A stretch of 37,701 nucleotides of DNA from Methylococcales bacterium (GCA_009692395.1 SHZG01000003.1:1-37701); one strand, 5' to 3'. Counted from the stretch's first letter, positions 1 through 10,020 are shown. The notes: generated from the sequence alone by a model not told the origin. Numbers and translations are program-made.

Positions 1-150
1 GGAATTCTTGCCGCCTTATTCACCTGACTTAAATCCTATTGAACACAAATGGGCGCAAGCTAAAGCACTTAGAAGAAAGAAAAACTGCTCCACTGATACA
101 CTGTTCTCTCAGCTCTTTTAAATCATTTTATTTTGCTTTGGCTATACTTA
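1..150 (+). mobile_element. 3' end of an IS630-family insertion sequence (truncated by window start)
   Basis: The sequence opens inside a transposase reading frame and closes with AT-rich DNA after its stop codon. The element's right end must lie roughly between 122 and 155, because from about codon KPEEL onward the same frame reads as the interior of a DNA methylase. IS630/Tc1 elements insert at TA, and several TA dinucleotides lie in this interval, so the exact boundary is not resolved. No inverted repeat partner is visible because the left end is outside the window. Confidence 0.7.
2..121 (+). CDS. IS630-family transposase, C-terminal fragment
   Basis: The open frame from base 2 to the TAA at 119-121 encodes the last 39 residues of an IS630/Tc1-type DDE transposase. 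The diagnostic piece is LPPYSPDLNPIEHKW, the C-terminal catalytic block that carries the final acidic residue (the E of NPIEHKW) of the DDE triad. The 5' part is outside the window. The six-frame ORF at 39-242 is in another frame and is a shadow of this gene. Whether the full element is active cannot be judged from here. Confidence 0.85.
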   Translation, partial: EFLPPYSPDLNPIEHKWAQAKALRRKKNCSTDTLFSQLF

Positions 151-1380
151 CAAACCCGAAGAGTTACAAACGCAGTGGCTCAGAGTCATCAATGAAGAAA
201 TTAACAAAGCCGAGTTGCCACAAGCTAAAAAGTACAACATGACTCAGCCTTATTCAACTATCGCGGTCGCACCCGCATTAGGTAAACCTAGCGATGCTAA
301 AACAGCAGCGAAATATCCCAAAGGCGTATTGTACGAACTCATTAAAAGCCTGAATGAAAAAGTCAGACCTTTTATCAGCATTTATCACGACTTTGATGTG
401 GTCGGTCACTTTTACGGTGAATTCCTTAAATACACAGGCGGCGATAAGAAAGCGTTAGGCATTGTTTTAACACCGCGCCATATCACCGATTTATTCGCCC
501 AATTAGCCAACGTCAATAAATCTAGCACTGTGTTAGATATTTGTGCGGGGACAGGCGGTTTTTTAGTGTCGGCTATGTTTCACATGATGCGCCACGCGGT
601 CACAAAAGAAGAAAAAGACCGTATTAAACGTGATGGACTCATTGGTGTTGAACATTTGCCCAATATGTACGCACTCGCCGCCAGTAACATGATGTTACGC
701 GGTGATAGTAAAGCTAACTGGCACCAAGGCAGTTGTTTTGATTTAGGCATTGTCGAAGCTGTTAAAAAACATCAGTGCAATATTGGTTTACTTAACCCTC
801 CGTATTCTCAAAGCGATGACGCTTTACACGAATTGGTGTTTATCAGGCAAATGTTAGAGTGTCTTGAACCCAACAGTGTTGGCATTACCATTGTGCCGAT
901 GTCCTGCGCTATTTCACCCCATCCAATGCGTGAAGAACTCATGCGTTCGCATACCCTAGAAGCGGTGATGTCCATGCCGACCGAATTATTTTATCCAGTC
1001 GGTACAGTGCTTGCATCATGGTGTGGACAGCCCATAAACCTCATGCAGAAAGCGATAAAAAAACATGGTTTGGTTACTGGAAAGACGATGGTTTTGTTAA
1101 AACTAAACATCGGGGGCGTATTGACTTGCATCATCGCTGGGCGGCGACTCGTGACCGTTGGGTAGAAATGTTCAGAAATCGTGAAGTGCACGCGGGTGAA
1201 AGTGTGTTGCAAAAAGTGACTCATGAAGATGAATGGTGTGCTGAGGCTTATATGGAGACTGACTATTCTGCGATTGCTCAAGCGGATTTTGAACGTGAGG
1301 TCAAGAAATTTGCATGGTACAATTTGATGTTGAATATTCAAGAAAATACTGATGCAGACGAGGACAACAATGAGGCTTGA
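150..1380 (+). pseudogene. N-6 adenine DNA methylase (HsdM / type IIG-like), 5'-truncated by IS and frameshifted
   Basis: This gene encodes the catalytic part of an S-adenosylmethionine-dependent adenine methylase of a restriction-modification system. SAM motif I (LDICAGTGGFL) and catalytic motif IV (NPPYSQ) are present. The frame is open back to the IS630 junction, so the TTG at 215 is only the first start-like codon and not a convincing start; the N-terminus was probably lost to the IS. Near 1005-1012 the frame breaks. Restoring one base after the V of VGTV gives VGTV-A-CIMVWTAHKPH and continues to the stop at 1380, so this is a single-nucleotide deletion. The downstream S gene overlaps its last codons, as expected for an M-S operon. 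It could be a type I HsdM or the methylase part of a BcgI-like enzyme; the missing N-terminus prevents a choice. Confidence 0.8.
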
Positions 1381-2330
1381 TGAACTTTTTGATGTAAGCA
1401 ATGGTGTTGTTAGTTCTTGCTTAAAAATTTTAGAGCGTCATGAAACTGGAACTATTCCATTTATCAGACTTGCCAGTACACAAAGGCGGACTGTTGCAGG
1501 TTGGGTTAAAAGAGATTCTTTAAATGCAGAGAATATATATCCGAAAGAATCTCTTTTTGTTTCGACAAATGGTGAGGGAAGTCATAGTTATTCGTATGTT
1601 TCTCCGTTTGAATTTGTTCCTAACAGTGATGTAGCAGTCCTGACTCCGAAGCGTGAAATGTCACTTCAGGAAAAGATATACTTCGCACGCTGTATCACTA
1701 TGAATCGTTATCGGTTCTCTTACGGTCGTAAGCCAAAAGGCGAACGCCTTAAAAGAATCGAGTTGCCAGAAATAATTCCTGTGTGGGTGAACTCCACTGA
1801 CATTCAGGATTACACTAGCCACTTGGATTCAGTGACAAATGAAAAAATTGCTTTAGATACATCACAATGGCAGCCCTTTGAGTTTCAATCTTTATTTGAA
1901 ATTGAGCGTGGACGAGGCCCTAGACGTAAAGACCTAGACAGTAGTGGCTCTACGCCTTTTGTATCATCAAGCGACTCACATAATGGCGTGACAGGCATTA
2001 CATCAACACCCGCTTGTCATAAAGGTAACACTATAGGCGTTAATAGAAACGGCAGTGTAGGTGAAGCGTTTTATCAATCACTACCATTTTGCTCTACCGA
2101 AGATATCCACATTTTTAACGCTAAATTCCCGCTTAATCCTTATCTCGGCTTATTCTTCACAACGCTGATTCGCCGCGAAAAATACAGATTTAGCTATGGT
2201 CGAAAATGGGGGAATTGAACGCATGAAAAAATCAACAATACATCTGCCCGTCAAAACAGACGGCACACCCGACTGGGATTTTATGGAGCAGTACATTAAA
2301 TCCTTACCCTACAGCTCACAGATTGAGTAA
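1370..2330 (+). pseudogene. Restriction-modification specificity (S) subunit, frameshifted near its end
   Basis: The product is a target-recognition subunit for the adjacent methylase. ATG at 1370 overlaps the methylase stop (ATGAGGCTTGA), which is preferable to the ATG at 1352 that opens the ORF track entry. Two half-repeats are visible: each ends in a copy of YRFSYGRK followed by a short conserved tail (GERLKRIELPE; then IERMKKSTIHLPV). This matches the two-TRD layout of HsdS or BcgI-B proteins. The second tail is out of frame: the G5 run at about 2209-2213 has one G too many. Removing it gives KWGIERMKKSTIHLPV and continues to TAA at 2328-2330. Domain family is fairly sure; recognition sequence cannot be predicted. 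Confidence 0.75.
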
Positions 2331-2354
2331 TTATGCGCCTTACACCGCGTTGAC

Positions 2355-3491
2355 TCAGTCCGTTTGAATGAACTTTCCCAAAACACTATCCAAAAAATTC
2401 CAGCCTTTTTCTGAGCAGCGATAATAACCATCTTGCTGAATAATTAGCCCCTGTGTTAAACAGTCGGATAATGCGGGTTCTAGCGTATCAATCAATAAGC
2501 CTGTGGTGGCTTGGTAGTTTTCCAGCGTGAAGCCTTGTTTCAGGCGTAGATTATTCATGATAAATTCTAACGGTAGTTCGCTACTCATAACTATTTCACT
2601 GCTTCCATTGTTTTGTGGATTCTGTAAATACTGTTCTGGGCTTTTGGCTTTAAAACTGCGTGTAATTGATTGCGGTAGCTGGTGGCTGATTTTGCCGTGT
2701 GCGCCTGCGCCTATGCCTAAATAATCGCCGAATTGCCAGTAGTTGAGGTTATGTTGGCATTGTCGCCCTGTTTGACCGTAAGCTGATATTTCATATTGTG
2801 AATAACCACTTGCGGCTAGTTGCTGTTGACAGCGTTGCTGCATGGCAAAAATATGGTCGTCATTGGGCAGTTGTGGCGGAAATTTATGAAAATAGGTGTT
2901 GGGTTCTAGGGTGAGTTGATAAAAAGAAATGTGCGTGGGCTGTAAGTTGATGGCTTTATTGACATCATCTAGGCTATCAAAATGATCATCGGGTAAACCG
3001 AACATTAAGTCGATATTAAAATTATCAAAACCTGCTTGATGGGCAATTTCTGCGGCACGCTGGGCTTCACCTGCGGAATGTACGCGCCCTAATTTTTTTA
3101 ATAACGCTTCGTGAAAGGTTTGTATGCCGATGGATAGGCGATTAATGCCTAAAGCGCGATAGTCGGCAAATTTTTGGCTTTCAAAGGTACTGGGATTGGC
3201 TTCTAAGGTGATTTCTATATTTTCTTTTAACGTGACTTGCTGTTCTACACCTCGCAGTAAACGATTAAGCGATTCAGGTGAAAATAAGCTAGGTGTGCCG
3301 CCACCAATAAAAATACTGCTGATAGGACGAGTAATCTGATAGCGTTGTAAATCAGCGGCTAAATCAATCAGTAAAGCATCAATATAACGCGCTTCGGGGG
3401 TGTCGGTTTTTATGGCGTGAGAATTAAAGTCGCAATAAGGACATTTTTTAATGCACCAAGGAATGTGGATATAGAGGCTAAGTGGCGGCAA
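2355..3491 (-). CDS. hemW: HemW, radical SAM heme chaperone (formerly annotated oxygen-independent coproporphyrinogen oxidase-like)
   Basis: HemW is a cytoplasmic radical SAM protein thought to insert heme into target proteins. The N-terminus has the family motif CIKKCPYCDF, a CxxxCxxC cluster at Cys13, Cys17 and Cys20, followed directly by an aromatic residue. The glycine-rich SAM segment FIGGGTPS and the later GIGAGAHG segment are also present. Length (378 aa) is normal for HemW. The extra N-terminal cysteine typical of true HemN is absent. The start is TTG, since an in-frame stop lies just upstream and no ATG precedes the conserved SLYIHIPW. No strong Shine-Dalgarno is visible. It is the last minus-strand gene before the IS/RM remnant and is separated from ppiD by a hairpin. 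Confidence 0.9.
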   Translation of the reverse strand: MPPLSLYIHIPWCIKKCPYCDFNSHAIKTDTPEARYIDALLIDLAADLQRYQITRPISSIFIGGGTPSLFSPESLNRLLRGVEQQVTLKENIEITLEANPSTFESQKFADYRALGINRLSIGIQTFHEALLKKLGRVHSAGEAQRAAEIAHQAGFDNFNIDLMFGLPDDHFDSLDDVNKAINLQPTHISFYQLTLEPNTYFHKFPPQLPNDDHIFAMQQRCQQQLAASGYSQYEISAYGQTGRQCQHNLNYWQFGDYLGIGAGAHGKISHQLPQSITRSFKAKSPEQYLQNPQNNGSSEIVMSSELPLEFIMNNLRLKQGFTLENYQATTGLLIDTLEPALSDCLTQGLIIQQDGYYRCSEKGWNFLDSVLGKFIQTD

Positions 3492-3551
3492 GGGAGAGGT
3501 GTTTTAATAGGTTGGAGGGTGTAAGTGTGAATCACTATTCACCTGTAAAAC

Positions 3552-3575
3552 GGTGGGCAAAAAAACCTGCCCACC
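3552..3575 (-). terminator. Hairpin between ppiD and hemW, probable ppiD terminator
   Basis: GGTGGGC and GCCCACC form a 7-bp stem around a 10-nt loop, 12 bp after the ppiD stop when read on the minus strand. A short T-run (GTTTTA) follows. This is a modest intrinsic terminator; it may only attenuate, since hemW follows in the same direction. Confidence 0.5.
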
Positions 3576-3587
3576 CTATATGATGTG

Positions 3588-5474
3588 TTACTGCGCTGCT
3601 TGTTCCAGAAGTTGAGCCTTCGGCGTTAGTGTTATATCGGCACTGGACTGTAAGCTGTTGACTACTGTGTTAAATTCAGCTTGACCAAATGCGTGGGCAA
3701 TGTTCTTTTTTGCCAGTTCTAGTTTTTTCTTATCATCGTCACTCATGATGCCAGTGGTTACTTTTGTGACACTGATAATCACTTGTTCACCTGTCGGTAA
3801 TGGCACGACAACAACACTGGCTTTATCACCTACGGGTTTAGCCGCTTTGAAAACAGCATCGGCTAATGGTGCGGGTAACTGAGGTTTGTTACGCGATAAT
3901 CCTGTGACTTTTTTGATATTCAGCTTTTGTTCAGTGGCGATAGCTTGCATAGATTCGCCCGCTTGTAAGCGGGTAGCGATTTGTTTTGCTTGGGTAACAG
4001 CCAGTAACTTGGCTTTATCCGCTAATAACGCCGCTATGATGTCTGTTTTAACGGCATTCAAATCACGCGCAGTGGCTTCTTTATGCTCTAGTTGGCGTAA
4101 TACCACTAAACGATCCGAGCCTAGTTCAATAGGCGTGCTGTTGTTACCTTGTAAGACTTCTTCAGAAAATGCTACGCCGCGTATTTTATCTTCTGCGGCA
4201 ATACCTTCACCTTTGTCTTTAGTAAACAAGGTTGATTTCTGAACTGTTAGCCCTAAAGTGTCCGCGACCGCTTGTAGACTGTCAGGATGTTCAAAGCTCA
4301 TGGCGGTTAAGGTTTCACCTGATTCATAAAATCCAGTTTCTGCTTGCGCTTTTTGATAGGCTTTGGTGACTTCCTCTTTAAGGCTATCAAATGGCTTAAC
4401 ATCGCCTGCAACTAATTCAGTAACAGTGATTAGATGGTAGCCAAATTTTGATTTAACTGGATTGGATACGTCATTTAATTTTAAGGTAGTCGCTGCATCT
4501 TCAAGCGGTTTTTCCAGTGATCCCGCCGTAAATAAGCCTAAATCACCGCCTGTTTTCGCTGTTAATTTATCGTCAGAGACTGCTTTTGCAACAGTCGCAA
4601 AGTCTTTAGTGGCTAAGTCTTGTTTTGCTTTCAATGCTTTTTCTAAAGCCGTTTTATCATCGATTTTGTCATTGACTATGAATAAAATATGGCTGATTTT
4701 TCGACGTTCTGGCGTAGTGTATGAATCTTTTTGCTCATCATAAAACGTTTTTAATTTTTCATCCGTGACAGTTACTTTTTTAGCTAGCTCAGTTAGCGAT
4801 AATTCGACATATTCAACAGACAGCTGTTCGGGTATTTGGTATTGCGCTTGATGCTGTTGATAATAGCTGGCAATGTCTGCTTCTGAGGGTTGCTCGGTTA
4901 ATACAGGGATTGCTACCGTTATGGTGTCAACATCACGCTGTTGATTTTGAATTTTAAAAAAGTTGTCAACATCGTAGTCTGTGGCAAAACTGCTATTGAC
5001 AATACCGCCCTGAAACTGCTCCATAGTCAACGCGTTTTTAATGCGGTTACCAAACTCATTGGCTGTCATTTTTTGTGAGTTTAATAGGGCTTTATATTGC
5101 CCATCATTAAATTTGCCATTCACTTGAAAGTAGGGCAATGTTTTAATGAACTCACGCGTGTCATTATCAGTGGCAACAAGACCTTGTTTACGCACATATT
5201 GTAATAACACTTCATCGCTGATTAGTTTTTCTAAGGCTTGACCTTTTAAACTTTGTTCATCAATACTCATACCCTGAAATTGCTGGCTATACTGCTCGTA
5301 GGCTTTATTGACATCCTGCTGATAAAAAGTTTTATCACCTACTGAAGCAACACCTGCTTCTTTGCTACTATCTGTGTAATTATTGATACCCCATAAGCCA
5401 AAGGCTACACACATACCAATCAACATAACCTGCGCGAAAATACCATGCGCTTTATCTCTAATTTTTGTCAGCAT
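3588..5474 (-). CDS. ppiD: PpiD-type periplasmic folding chaperone / peptidyl-prolyl isomerase (SurA-N and parvulin domains)
   Basis: This is an inner-membrane-anchored chaperone facing the periplasm that helps newly exported outer-membrane proteins. Residues about 12-35 (IFAQVMLIGMCVAFGLWGI) form a single N-terminal membrane anchor. The SurA-N-like chaperone region follows (LISDEVLLQYVRKQGL), and about residues 255-360 are a parvulin domain containing RKISHILF and KSKFGYHLITV. Length (628 aa) matches PpiD proteins. The position downstream of lon-hupB is the conserved gammaproteobacterial order. Here two tRNA genes and a terminator lie between hupB and ppiD, so ppiD probably has its own promoter, which I could not locate with confidence. 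Confidence 0.93.
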   Translation of the reverse strand: MLTKIRDKAHGIFAQVMLIGMCVAFGLWGINNYTDSSKEAGVASVGDKTFYQQDVNKAYEQYSQQFQGMSIDEQSLKGQALEKLISDEVLLQYVRKQGLVATDNDTREFIKTLPYFQVNGKFNDGQYKALLNSQKMTANEFGNRIKNALTMEQFQGGIVNSSFATDYDVDNFFKIQNQQRDVDTITVAIPVLTEQPSEADIASYYQQHQAQYQIPEQLSVEYVELSLTELAKKVTVTDEKLKTFYDEQKDSYTTPERRKISHILFIVNDKIDDKTALEKALKAKQDLATKDFATVAKAVSDDKLTAKTGGDLGLFTAGSLEKPLEDAATTLKLNDVSNPVKSKFGYHLITVTELVAGDVKPFDSLKEEVTKAYQKAQAETGFYESGETLTAMSFEHPDSLQAVADTLGLTVQKSTLFTKDKGEGIAAEDKIRGVAFSEEVLQGNNSTPIELGSDRLVVLRQLEHKEATARDLNAVKTDIIAALLADKAKLLAVTQAKQIATRLQAGESMQAIATEQKLNIKKVTGLSRNKPQLPAPLADAVFKAAKPVGDKASVVVVPLPTGEQVIISVTKVTTGIMSDDDKKKLELAKKNIAHAFGQAEFNTVVNSLQSSADITLTPKAQLLEQAAQ

Positions 5475-5506
5475 AACGCTCTACCTGAAATGGTGTGATT
5501 CTAAGC

Positions 5507-5544
5507 AAAAAAAAACCCCGAACCAGACGGCTCGGGGCTTTTTT
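5507..5544 (-). terminator. Rho-independent terminator of the tRNA-Val/tRNA-Asp transcript
   Basis: On the minus strand a CCCCGA...TCGGGG stem is followed by nine Ts, just downstream of tRNA-Asp. The reverse orientation also has a T6 run, so it could work in both directions. Confidence 0.9.
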
Positions 5545-5548
5545 GATT

Positions 5549-5625
5549 TGGCGGAGTGGACGGGACTCGAACCCGCGACCACCGGCGTGACAGGCCGGTA
5601 TTCTAACCAACTGAACTACCACTCC
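5549..5625 (-). tRNA. tRNA-Asp (GTC)
   Basis: A 77-nt cloverleaf with encoded 3' CCA. The acceptor stem GGAGTGG pairs with CCACTCC. The anticodon loop carries GTC within CCTGTCACG, and the T arm reads GGTTCGAGTCC. It closely resembles the enterobacterial tRNA-Asp. It lies 6 bp downstream of tRNA-Val on the same transcript and ahead of a strong terminator. Confidence 0.97.
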
Positions 5626-5631
5626 AAAGTC

Positions 5632-5707
5632 TGGTGGGTGCTGAGGGGATCGAACCCCCGACATTCGCCTTGTAAGGGCGACGCTCTCCCAGCTGAGCTA
5701 AGCACCC
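5632..5707 (-). tRNA. tRNA-Val (TAC)
   Basis: A 76-nt cloverleaf with encoded CCA. The acceptor stem is GGGTGCT/AGCACCC, the D arm is AGCTCAGCTGGGAGAGC and the anticodon is TAC. Its 5' end lies only 13 bp after the hupB stop codon, leaving no room for an independent promoter unless it is inside hupB. Confidence 0.97.
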
Positions 5708-5720
5708 GACTAAAGAAAGA

Positions 5721-5993
5721 CTAGTTTACAGCATCTTTTAAACTTTTACCAGCTTTAAATGCAGGAATTGTTGCTGCTTTGATAGTTATTTCGTCACCAG
5801 TCTGTGGATTACGACCTTTACGCTCTGCTCTTTCTTTAACAGAGAACGTACCAAAGCCGACTAAAGCAACAGAATCACCTGCATTTAAAGCCGTGGTTAC
5901 TGCACTCAGAAAACCATCTAACGCGCTTCCAGCATCTACTTTTGTTAAGCCAGATGATGCAGCTATTGCATCAATCAGTTGTGATTTATTCAT
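5721..5993 (-). CDS. hupB: DNA-binding protein HU-beta
   Basis: HU is a small dimeric nucleoid protein that bends DNA without strong sequence preference. The 90-residue product has the usual length. It starts [11 protein letters not shown] and contains the DNA-arm signature [10 protein letters not shown] followed by [13 protein letters not shown], both typical of HU. The gene lies between lon and ppiD, as in other Gammaproteobacteria, which supports the beta assignment. A promoter with a near-consensus -35 (TTGACA) sits about 100 bp upstream. Two tRNA genes follow immediately, with no terminator between, so they are probably on the hupB transcript. Confidence 0.96.
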   Translation of the reverse strand: MNKSQLIDAIAASSGLTKVDAGSALDGFLSAVTTALNAGDSVALVGFGTFSVKERAERKGRNPQTGDEITIKAATIPAFKAGKSLKDAVN

Positions 5994-6091
5994 TTTTCCC
6001 CCTTAGGAAACAATTTTGTAGTTATTTACAAGCCCTGTGTGTTGATGCGCCTGTACCTGTACAATCTCAGGCAACACAATAAACGCTGGCA

Positions 6092-6121
6092 TTTATATCA
6101 ATAGCGGTTGCATAGTGTCAA
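6092..6121 (-). promoter_or_regulatory. Sigma-70 promoter for hupB
   Basis: On the minus strand TTGACA is followed 18 bp later by TATAAA. An A/T-rich stretch lies just upstream of the -35. Transcription would begin near 6085 and give a 5' leader of about 90 nt before the hupB ATG. Confidence 0.7.
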
Positions 6122-6179
6122 GTTTTAAAATCCCTAGAGACCTTGATTCTTGCGGTTTTACGCAAGTTACAACCGCTTT

Positions 6180-8597
6180 TTAGTGTGCCAAAAGTGGCTG
6201 GTTTTTTGTTTTAACAAGATCAGCGTCATTTTTTACTTGTTCTTTGGTGTCTTTTTTTGCTACGGGAACAGGCATATATTGCAAGGCGACTTCTAACACT
6301 TCATCTATCCAATGCACGGGTCTTATGTCTAGGTTTTGTTTAATATTTTCGGGTATTTCCACGAGGTCTTTCGCATTTTCTGCGGGAATCAATACCGTAG
6401 TGATACCGCCACGATGTGCTGCTAACAGCTTTTCTTTTAAACCACCGATAGGCAATACTTCACCACGCAAGGTGATTTCGCCTGTCATAGCGACATTGGC
6501 ACGCACAGGTATTTTAGTTAATGCGGAAATAATCGCCGTACACATACCTATACCCGCGCTAGGGCCGTCTTTAGGGGTTGCACCTTCGGGTACATGGACG
6601 TGGATGTCATTCTCTTGAAATACTTTATTATCAATACCCAAAATTTCTGAACGACTTCTGACTACGGTCATGGCCGCTTCAATAGATTCTTTCATTACAT
6701 CGCCCAGCTTACCTGTCGCCGAATGCTTGCCTTTACCTGGAATAACCGCTGTTTCGATGGTCAACAATTCACCTCCGACTTCAGTCCACGCTAAGCCTGT
6801 GACTTGTCCAATTTGATCTTGCTCTTCGGCTAAGCCATAGCTAAAACGTCTAATGCCTAAATAGTCTGATAAATTCTCTGGCGTAATCAGCACTTTTTCT
6901 TTTCTAGGTTTTAACAATAAATCTTTGACGACTTTACGACAAAGTTTAGAAATATCGCGTTCCAAATTACGCACACCCGCTTCACGCGAGTAATAGCGAA
7001 TCATATCTCTGACAACGGCTTCGGATATGTCTATTTCGCGTTCTTTCAGCCCGTTATTTTTAATTTGTTTAGGAATTAAATAGTGTAAGGCGATATTGAT
7101 TTTTTCATCTTCGGTATAACCTGCCAGACGAATCACTTCCATTCTGTCCAATAGGGCAGGGGGGATATTCATGGTGTTAGCGGTTGCCACAAACATGACA
7201 TCGGATAAATCAAAATCGACTTCTAAATAATGATCTGAGAAGGTATGGTTTTGTTCAGGATCTAACACCTCTAATAATGCAGAGGCAGGATCACCACGAA
7301 AATCCGCCGCCATTTTGTCGATTTCATCGAGTAAAAACATCGGATTACGGGTTTTTATTTTCGCTAAATTCTGCAAAATCTTCCCAGGCATAGAACCAAT
7401 GTAAGTGCGTCTATGACCACGAATTTCCGCTTCATCACGCACACCGCCTAATGCCATACGCACATAGCTACGATTAGTTGCCCGTGCAATTGATTCACCT
7501 AAGGAGGTTTTACCCACACCTGGAGGCCCTACTAAGCACAAAATAGGACCTTTCAACTGTTTGACGCGTTGATGGACGGCGAGGTATTCCAAAATACGTT
7601 CTTTCACTTTTTCTAAGCCGTAATGCTCAGTTTCCAACACTTGTTCGGCGATTTTTAAATCATGGCGCACTTTAGTTTTTTTCTTCCACGGTACGTTGAC
7701 CATCCAGTCAATATAATTGCGCACTACCGTGGCTTCCGCTGACATTGGCGACATCATTTTAAGTTTATTAAGCTCAGCGTCTGCTTTAGTTTTCGCCTCC
7801 TTAGACATTCCAGCTTCGGCGATTTTTTTGGCTAACTCTTCAATTTCATTCGGCACATCTTCCATTTCGCCCAATTCTTTTTGAATCGCCTTCATTTGTT
7901 CATTCAAATAATATTCGCGCTGATTTTTTTCCATTTGCTGTTTAACACGCACACGGATTTTTTTCTCTATTTCCAGTAGGTCTATCTCCCCCTCCATCAG
8001 CGTCATTAAACGCTCCAGACGCTTTTCAACGTCCGTAGTTTCGAGAACTATCTGCTTATCCTGCACTTTTAAATTCATGTGTGCGGCGATGGTATCAGCG
8101 AGTCGGCTAGGATCATCAATACCCGCTAAAGAAATCAGCACTTCGGGTGGGATTTTATTGTTCAGCTTAACGTATTGTTCAAATGAGCTGATGACCGTGC
8201 GTTGCAAAACATCTTGTGCTGGCTCAGATAAAGTTGAAATATCATTAAGTGGTGCAATAACCGCTGAAAAAAAGCTATCGGTTGCTTGATAGTGCAGCAC
8301 TTCACAACGCTCGCTACCCTCTACTAATACTTTAACCGTACCATCAGGTAATTTCAGTAATTGTAGGACATTGGCAAGCGTACCAATCTGATAAAGATCG
8401 CTCGCATCGGGGTCATCAACCTCGGCATCTTTTTGTGCCACCAACAACACTTGTTTGTTGTCTTTCATAGCGGCTTCTAAAGCGTCTATTGATTTTTCTC
8501 TGCCGACAAATAAAGGAATAACCATGTGTGGATACACCACTACATCTCTCAGCGGCAAAACTGGAATTAATACGTCTGTTGTTTTATGAGTTTCCAC
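6180..8597 (-). CDS. lon: ATP-dependent protease La (Lon)
   Basis: Lon is a homo-oligomeric AAA+ serine protease that degrades misfolded and regulatory proteins in the cytoplasm. The N-terminal substrate domain starts around [20 protein letters not shown]. The AAA+ module has Walker [10 protein letters not shown] and Walker [10 protein letters not shown]. The C-terminal protease domain has the catalytic serine in DGPSAGIGM and the paired lysine in [14 protein letters not shown]. The ORF track opens at GTG 8615, but GTG at 8597 has AGG about 8 nt upstream and yields [15 protein letters not shown], so I choose it (805 aa). It lies downstream of clpX behind a terminator and so is transcribed separately. 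Confidence 0.96.
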   Translation of the reverse strand: METHKTTDVLIPVLPLRDVVVYPHMVIPLFVGREKSIDALEAAMKDNKQVLLVAQKDAEVDDPDASDLYQIGTLANVLQLLKLPDGTVKVLVEGSERCEVLHYQATDSFFSAVIAPLNDISTLSEPAQDVLQRTVISSFEQYVKLNNKIPPEVLISLAGIDDPSRLADTIAAHMNLKVQDKQIVLETTDVEKRLERLMTLMEGEIDLLEIEKKIRVRVKQQMEKNQREYYLNEQMKAIQKELGEMEDVPNEIEELAKKIAEAGMSKEAKTKADAELNKLKMMSPMSAEATVVRNYIDWMVNVPWKKKTKVRHDLKIAEQVLETEHYGLEKVKERILEYLAVHQRVKQLKGPILCLVGPPGVGKTSLGESIARATNRSYVRMALGGVRDEAEIRGHRRTYIGSMPGKILQNLAKIKTRNPMFLLDEIDKMAADFRGDPASALLEVLDPEQNHTFSDHYLEVDFDLSDVMFVATANTMNIPPALLDRMEVIRLAGYTEDEKINIALHYLIPKQIKNNGLKEREIDISEAVVRDMIRYYSREAGVRNLERDISKLCRKVVKDLLLKPRKEKVLITPENLSDYLGIRRFSYGLAEEQDQIGQVTGLAWTEVGGELLTIETAVIPGKGKHSATGKLGDVMKESIEAAMTVVRSRSEILGIDNKVFQENDIHVHVPEGATPKDGPSAGIGMCTAIISALTKIPVRANVAMTGEITLRGEVLPIGGLKEKLLAAHRGGITTVLIPAENAKDLVEIPENIKQNLDIRPVHWIDEVLEVALQYMPVPVAKKDTKEQVKNDADLVKTKNQPLLAH

Positions 8598-8632
8598 AAA
8601 GAATACCTGTAACACAATTTAAGGATGTGACG

Positions 8633-8660
8633 ATTATGAGGGCGGTGTGTGAAATAGCAA
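8633..8660 (-). promoter_or_regulatory. Possible lon promoter (sigma-70 with sigma-32-like overlap)
   Basis: On the minus strand TTGCTA is followed 16 bp later by CATAAT. The same stretch reads CTTGCTA then CCCTCATAAT, which resembles a weak heat-shock (RpoH) promoter, as would suit lon. This is an inference from consensus only. Confidence 0.4.
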
Positions 8661-8692
8661 GGTGAAACGCTAATTTTGTGATTGTTAAAGGC

Positions 8693-8736
8693 AAAAAAAA
8701 GGAGCTTTCGTAAAAAAGCTCCCTTTTTCTGTGACC
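8693..8736 (-). terminator. Rho-independent terminator after clpX
   Basis: On the minus strand GGGAGCTTT pairs with AAAGCTCC and is followed by eight Ts. It lies about 12 bp beyond the clpX stop and ends the tig-clpP-clpX transcription unit before lon. A T5 run on the other side makes it potentially bidirectional. Confidence 0.88.
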
Positions 8737-8748
8737 TAGTCAGTTCTG

Positions 8749-10020
8749 TTAAGAGTCAGACGCGGCTTTTTTCTGTTCCGTTTCATAAACCAACAGCGGT
8801 TCAGACTTGCCTAAAATAACGCTTTCATCAACCACGACTTTGGAGATATTAGTGTCCGAGGGCAATTCGTACATAGTATTGAGCAACACATTTTCAATAA
8901 TAGTGCGTAATCCTCTCGCGCCTGTTTTCCGTTCCATTGCTTTTTTAGCAATCGCGCTTAAAGAATCTTCGCGAAATTCTAGTTCCGCGCCTTCCATTGC
9001 AAACAAGTGTTGATATTGTTTGATCAGGGCGTTTTTAGGCGCGGTTAGAATTTGGATGAACGCTTGTTCGTCCAGCTCTTCTAAGGTCGCAACAATCGGC
9101 AATCTGCCGACAAATTCAGGAATCAAACCGTATTTAATTAAATCTTCTGATTCGACTTCGGCAAATAATTGCCCGACATTTTTACGTTTATCTTTGGTTT
9201 TGACTTCCGCAGAAAAGCCAATGCCGCCTTTTTCAGAACGCGCTTTAATGACTTTATCTAAACCAGCAAATGCGCCGCCAACAATAAATAGAATATTAGC
9301 GGTGTTGACTTGTACAAACTCTTGATTAGGGTGTTTACGTCCACCCTGTGGGGGTACGGAGGCAATTGTACCTTCTATCAATTTCAATAAGGCTTGTTGT
9401 ACGCCTTCGCCAGATACATCACGGGTAATTGACGTGTTTTCCGATTTGCGCGAAATTTTGTCGATTTCATCAATATAGACTATGCCAGTTTCTGCTTTTT
9501 CGACATCGTAATCACATTTTTGCAGAATTTTTTGAATGATGTTTTCTACATCTTCACCGACATAACCTGCCTCAGTCAGTGTAGTGGCATCGGCAATAGT
9601 AAACGGCACATTCAGCAAGCGGGCGAGGGTTTCAGCTAATAAGGTTTTACCTGATCCTGTCGGCCCTATTAACAAAATATTACTTTTTGTCAATTCGACG
9701 CTGTCTTTTTTAGACTTACTGCGCAAGCGTTTGTAGTGATTATAAACAGCGACCGCTAAAATCTTTTTCGCGCGATCTTGCCCGATAATATACGCATCGA
9801 GTTCTTCTTTTATTTCTTTTGGTTTAGGTAACGAGTGTTCACCAAGAGTAGAAGACTCATCTTGTAATTCATCTTTAATGATGTCGTTACACAATTCTAC
9901 ACATTCATCACACACATAAACCGACGGCCCAGCAATGAGCTTTCTGACTTCATGCTGACTTTTACCGCAAAACGAACAATAAAGCAGTTTATCGTCGTCT
10001 TTGCTGTTTTTATCACTCAT
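8749..10020 (-). CDS. clpX: ATP-dependent Clp protease ATP-binding subunit ClpX
   Basis: ClpX is the AAA+ unfoldase that feeds tagged proteins to ClpP. The N-terminal zinc-binding domain has two CxxC pairs (CSFC and CDEC, residues about 15-40). Walker A is GPTGSGKT, Walker B is [10 protein letters not shown], and the pore-loop GYVGEDVE is intact. The IGF-type ClpP-docking loop is visible as [10 protein letters not shown]. Length (423 aa) is standard. It follows clpP with a 74-bp gap, in the conserved tig-clpP-clpX order. Confidence 0.97.
   Translation of the reverse strand: MSDKNSKDDDKLLYCSFCGKSQHEVRKLIAGPSVYVCDECVELCNDIIKDELQDESSTLGEHSLPKPKEIKEELDAYIIGQDRAKKILAVAVYNHYKRLRSKSKKDSVELTKSNILLIGPTGSGKTLLAETLARLLNVPFTIADATTLTEAGYVGEDVENIIQKILQKCDYDVEKAETGIVYIDEIDKISRKSENTSITRDVSGEGVQQALLKLIEGTIASVPPQGGRKHPNQEFVQVNTANILFIVGGAFAGLDKVIKARSEKGGIGFSAEVKTKDKRKNVGQLFAEVESEDLIKYGLIPEFVGRLPIVATLEELDEQAFIQILTAPKNALIKQYQHLFAMEGAELEFREDSLSAIAKKAMERKTGARGLRTIIENVLLNTMYELPSDTNISKVVVDESVILGKSEPLLVYETEQKKAASDS

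Noticed and set aside
39-242. 67-aa ORF at the left edge
   Set aside because: It is in a different frame from the clearly recognisable IS630 transposase end and the methylase frame.
5383-5724. ORFs across the tRNA-Asp/tRNA-Val region on both strands (113 aa and 68 aa)
   Set aside because: They run straight through two complete tRNA genes and a terminator, and show no protein-family features.
6122-6179. Intrinsic terminator after lon
   Set aside because: TTGCG/CGCAA and GCGGTT/AACCGC pairings exist near 6145-6178, but they are short, mutually exclusive and lack a T-run, so I did not list a terminator.
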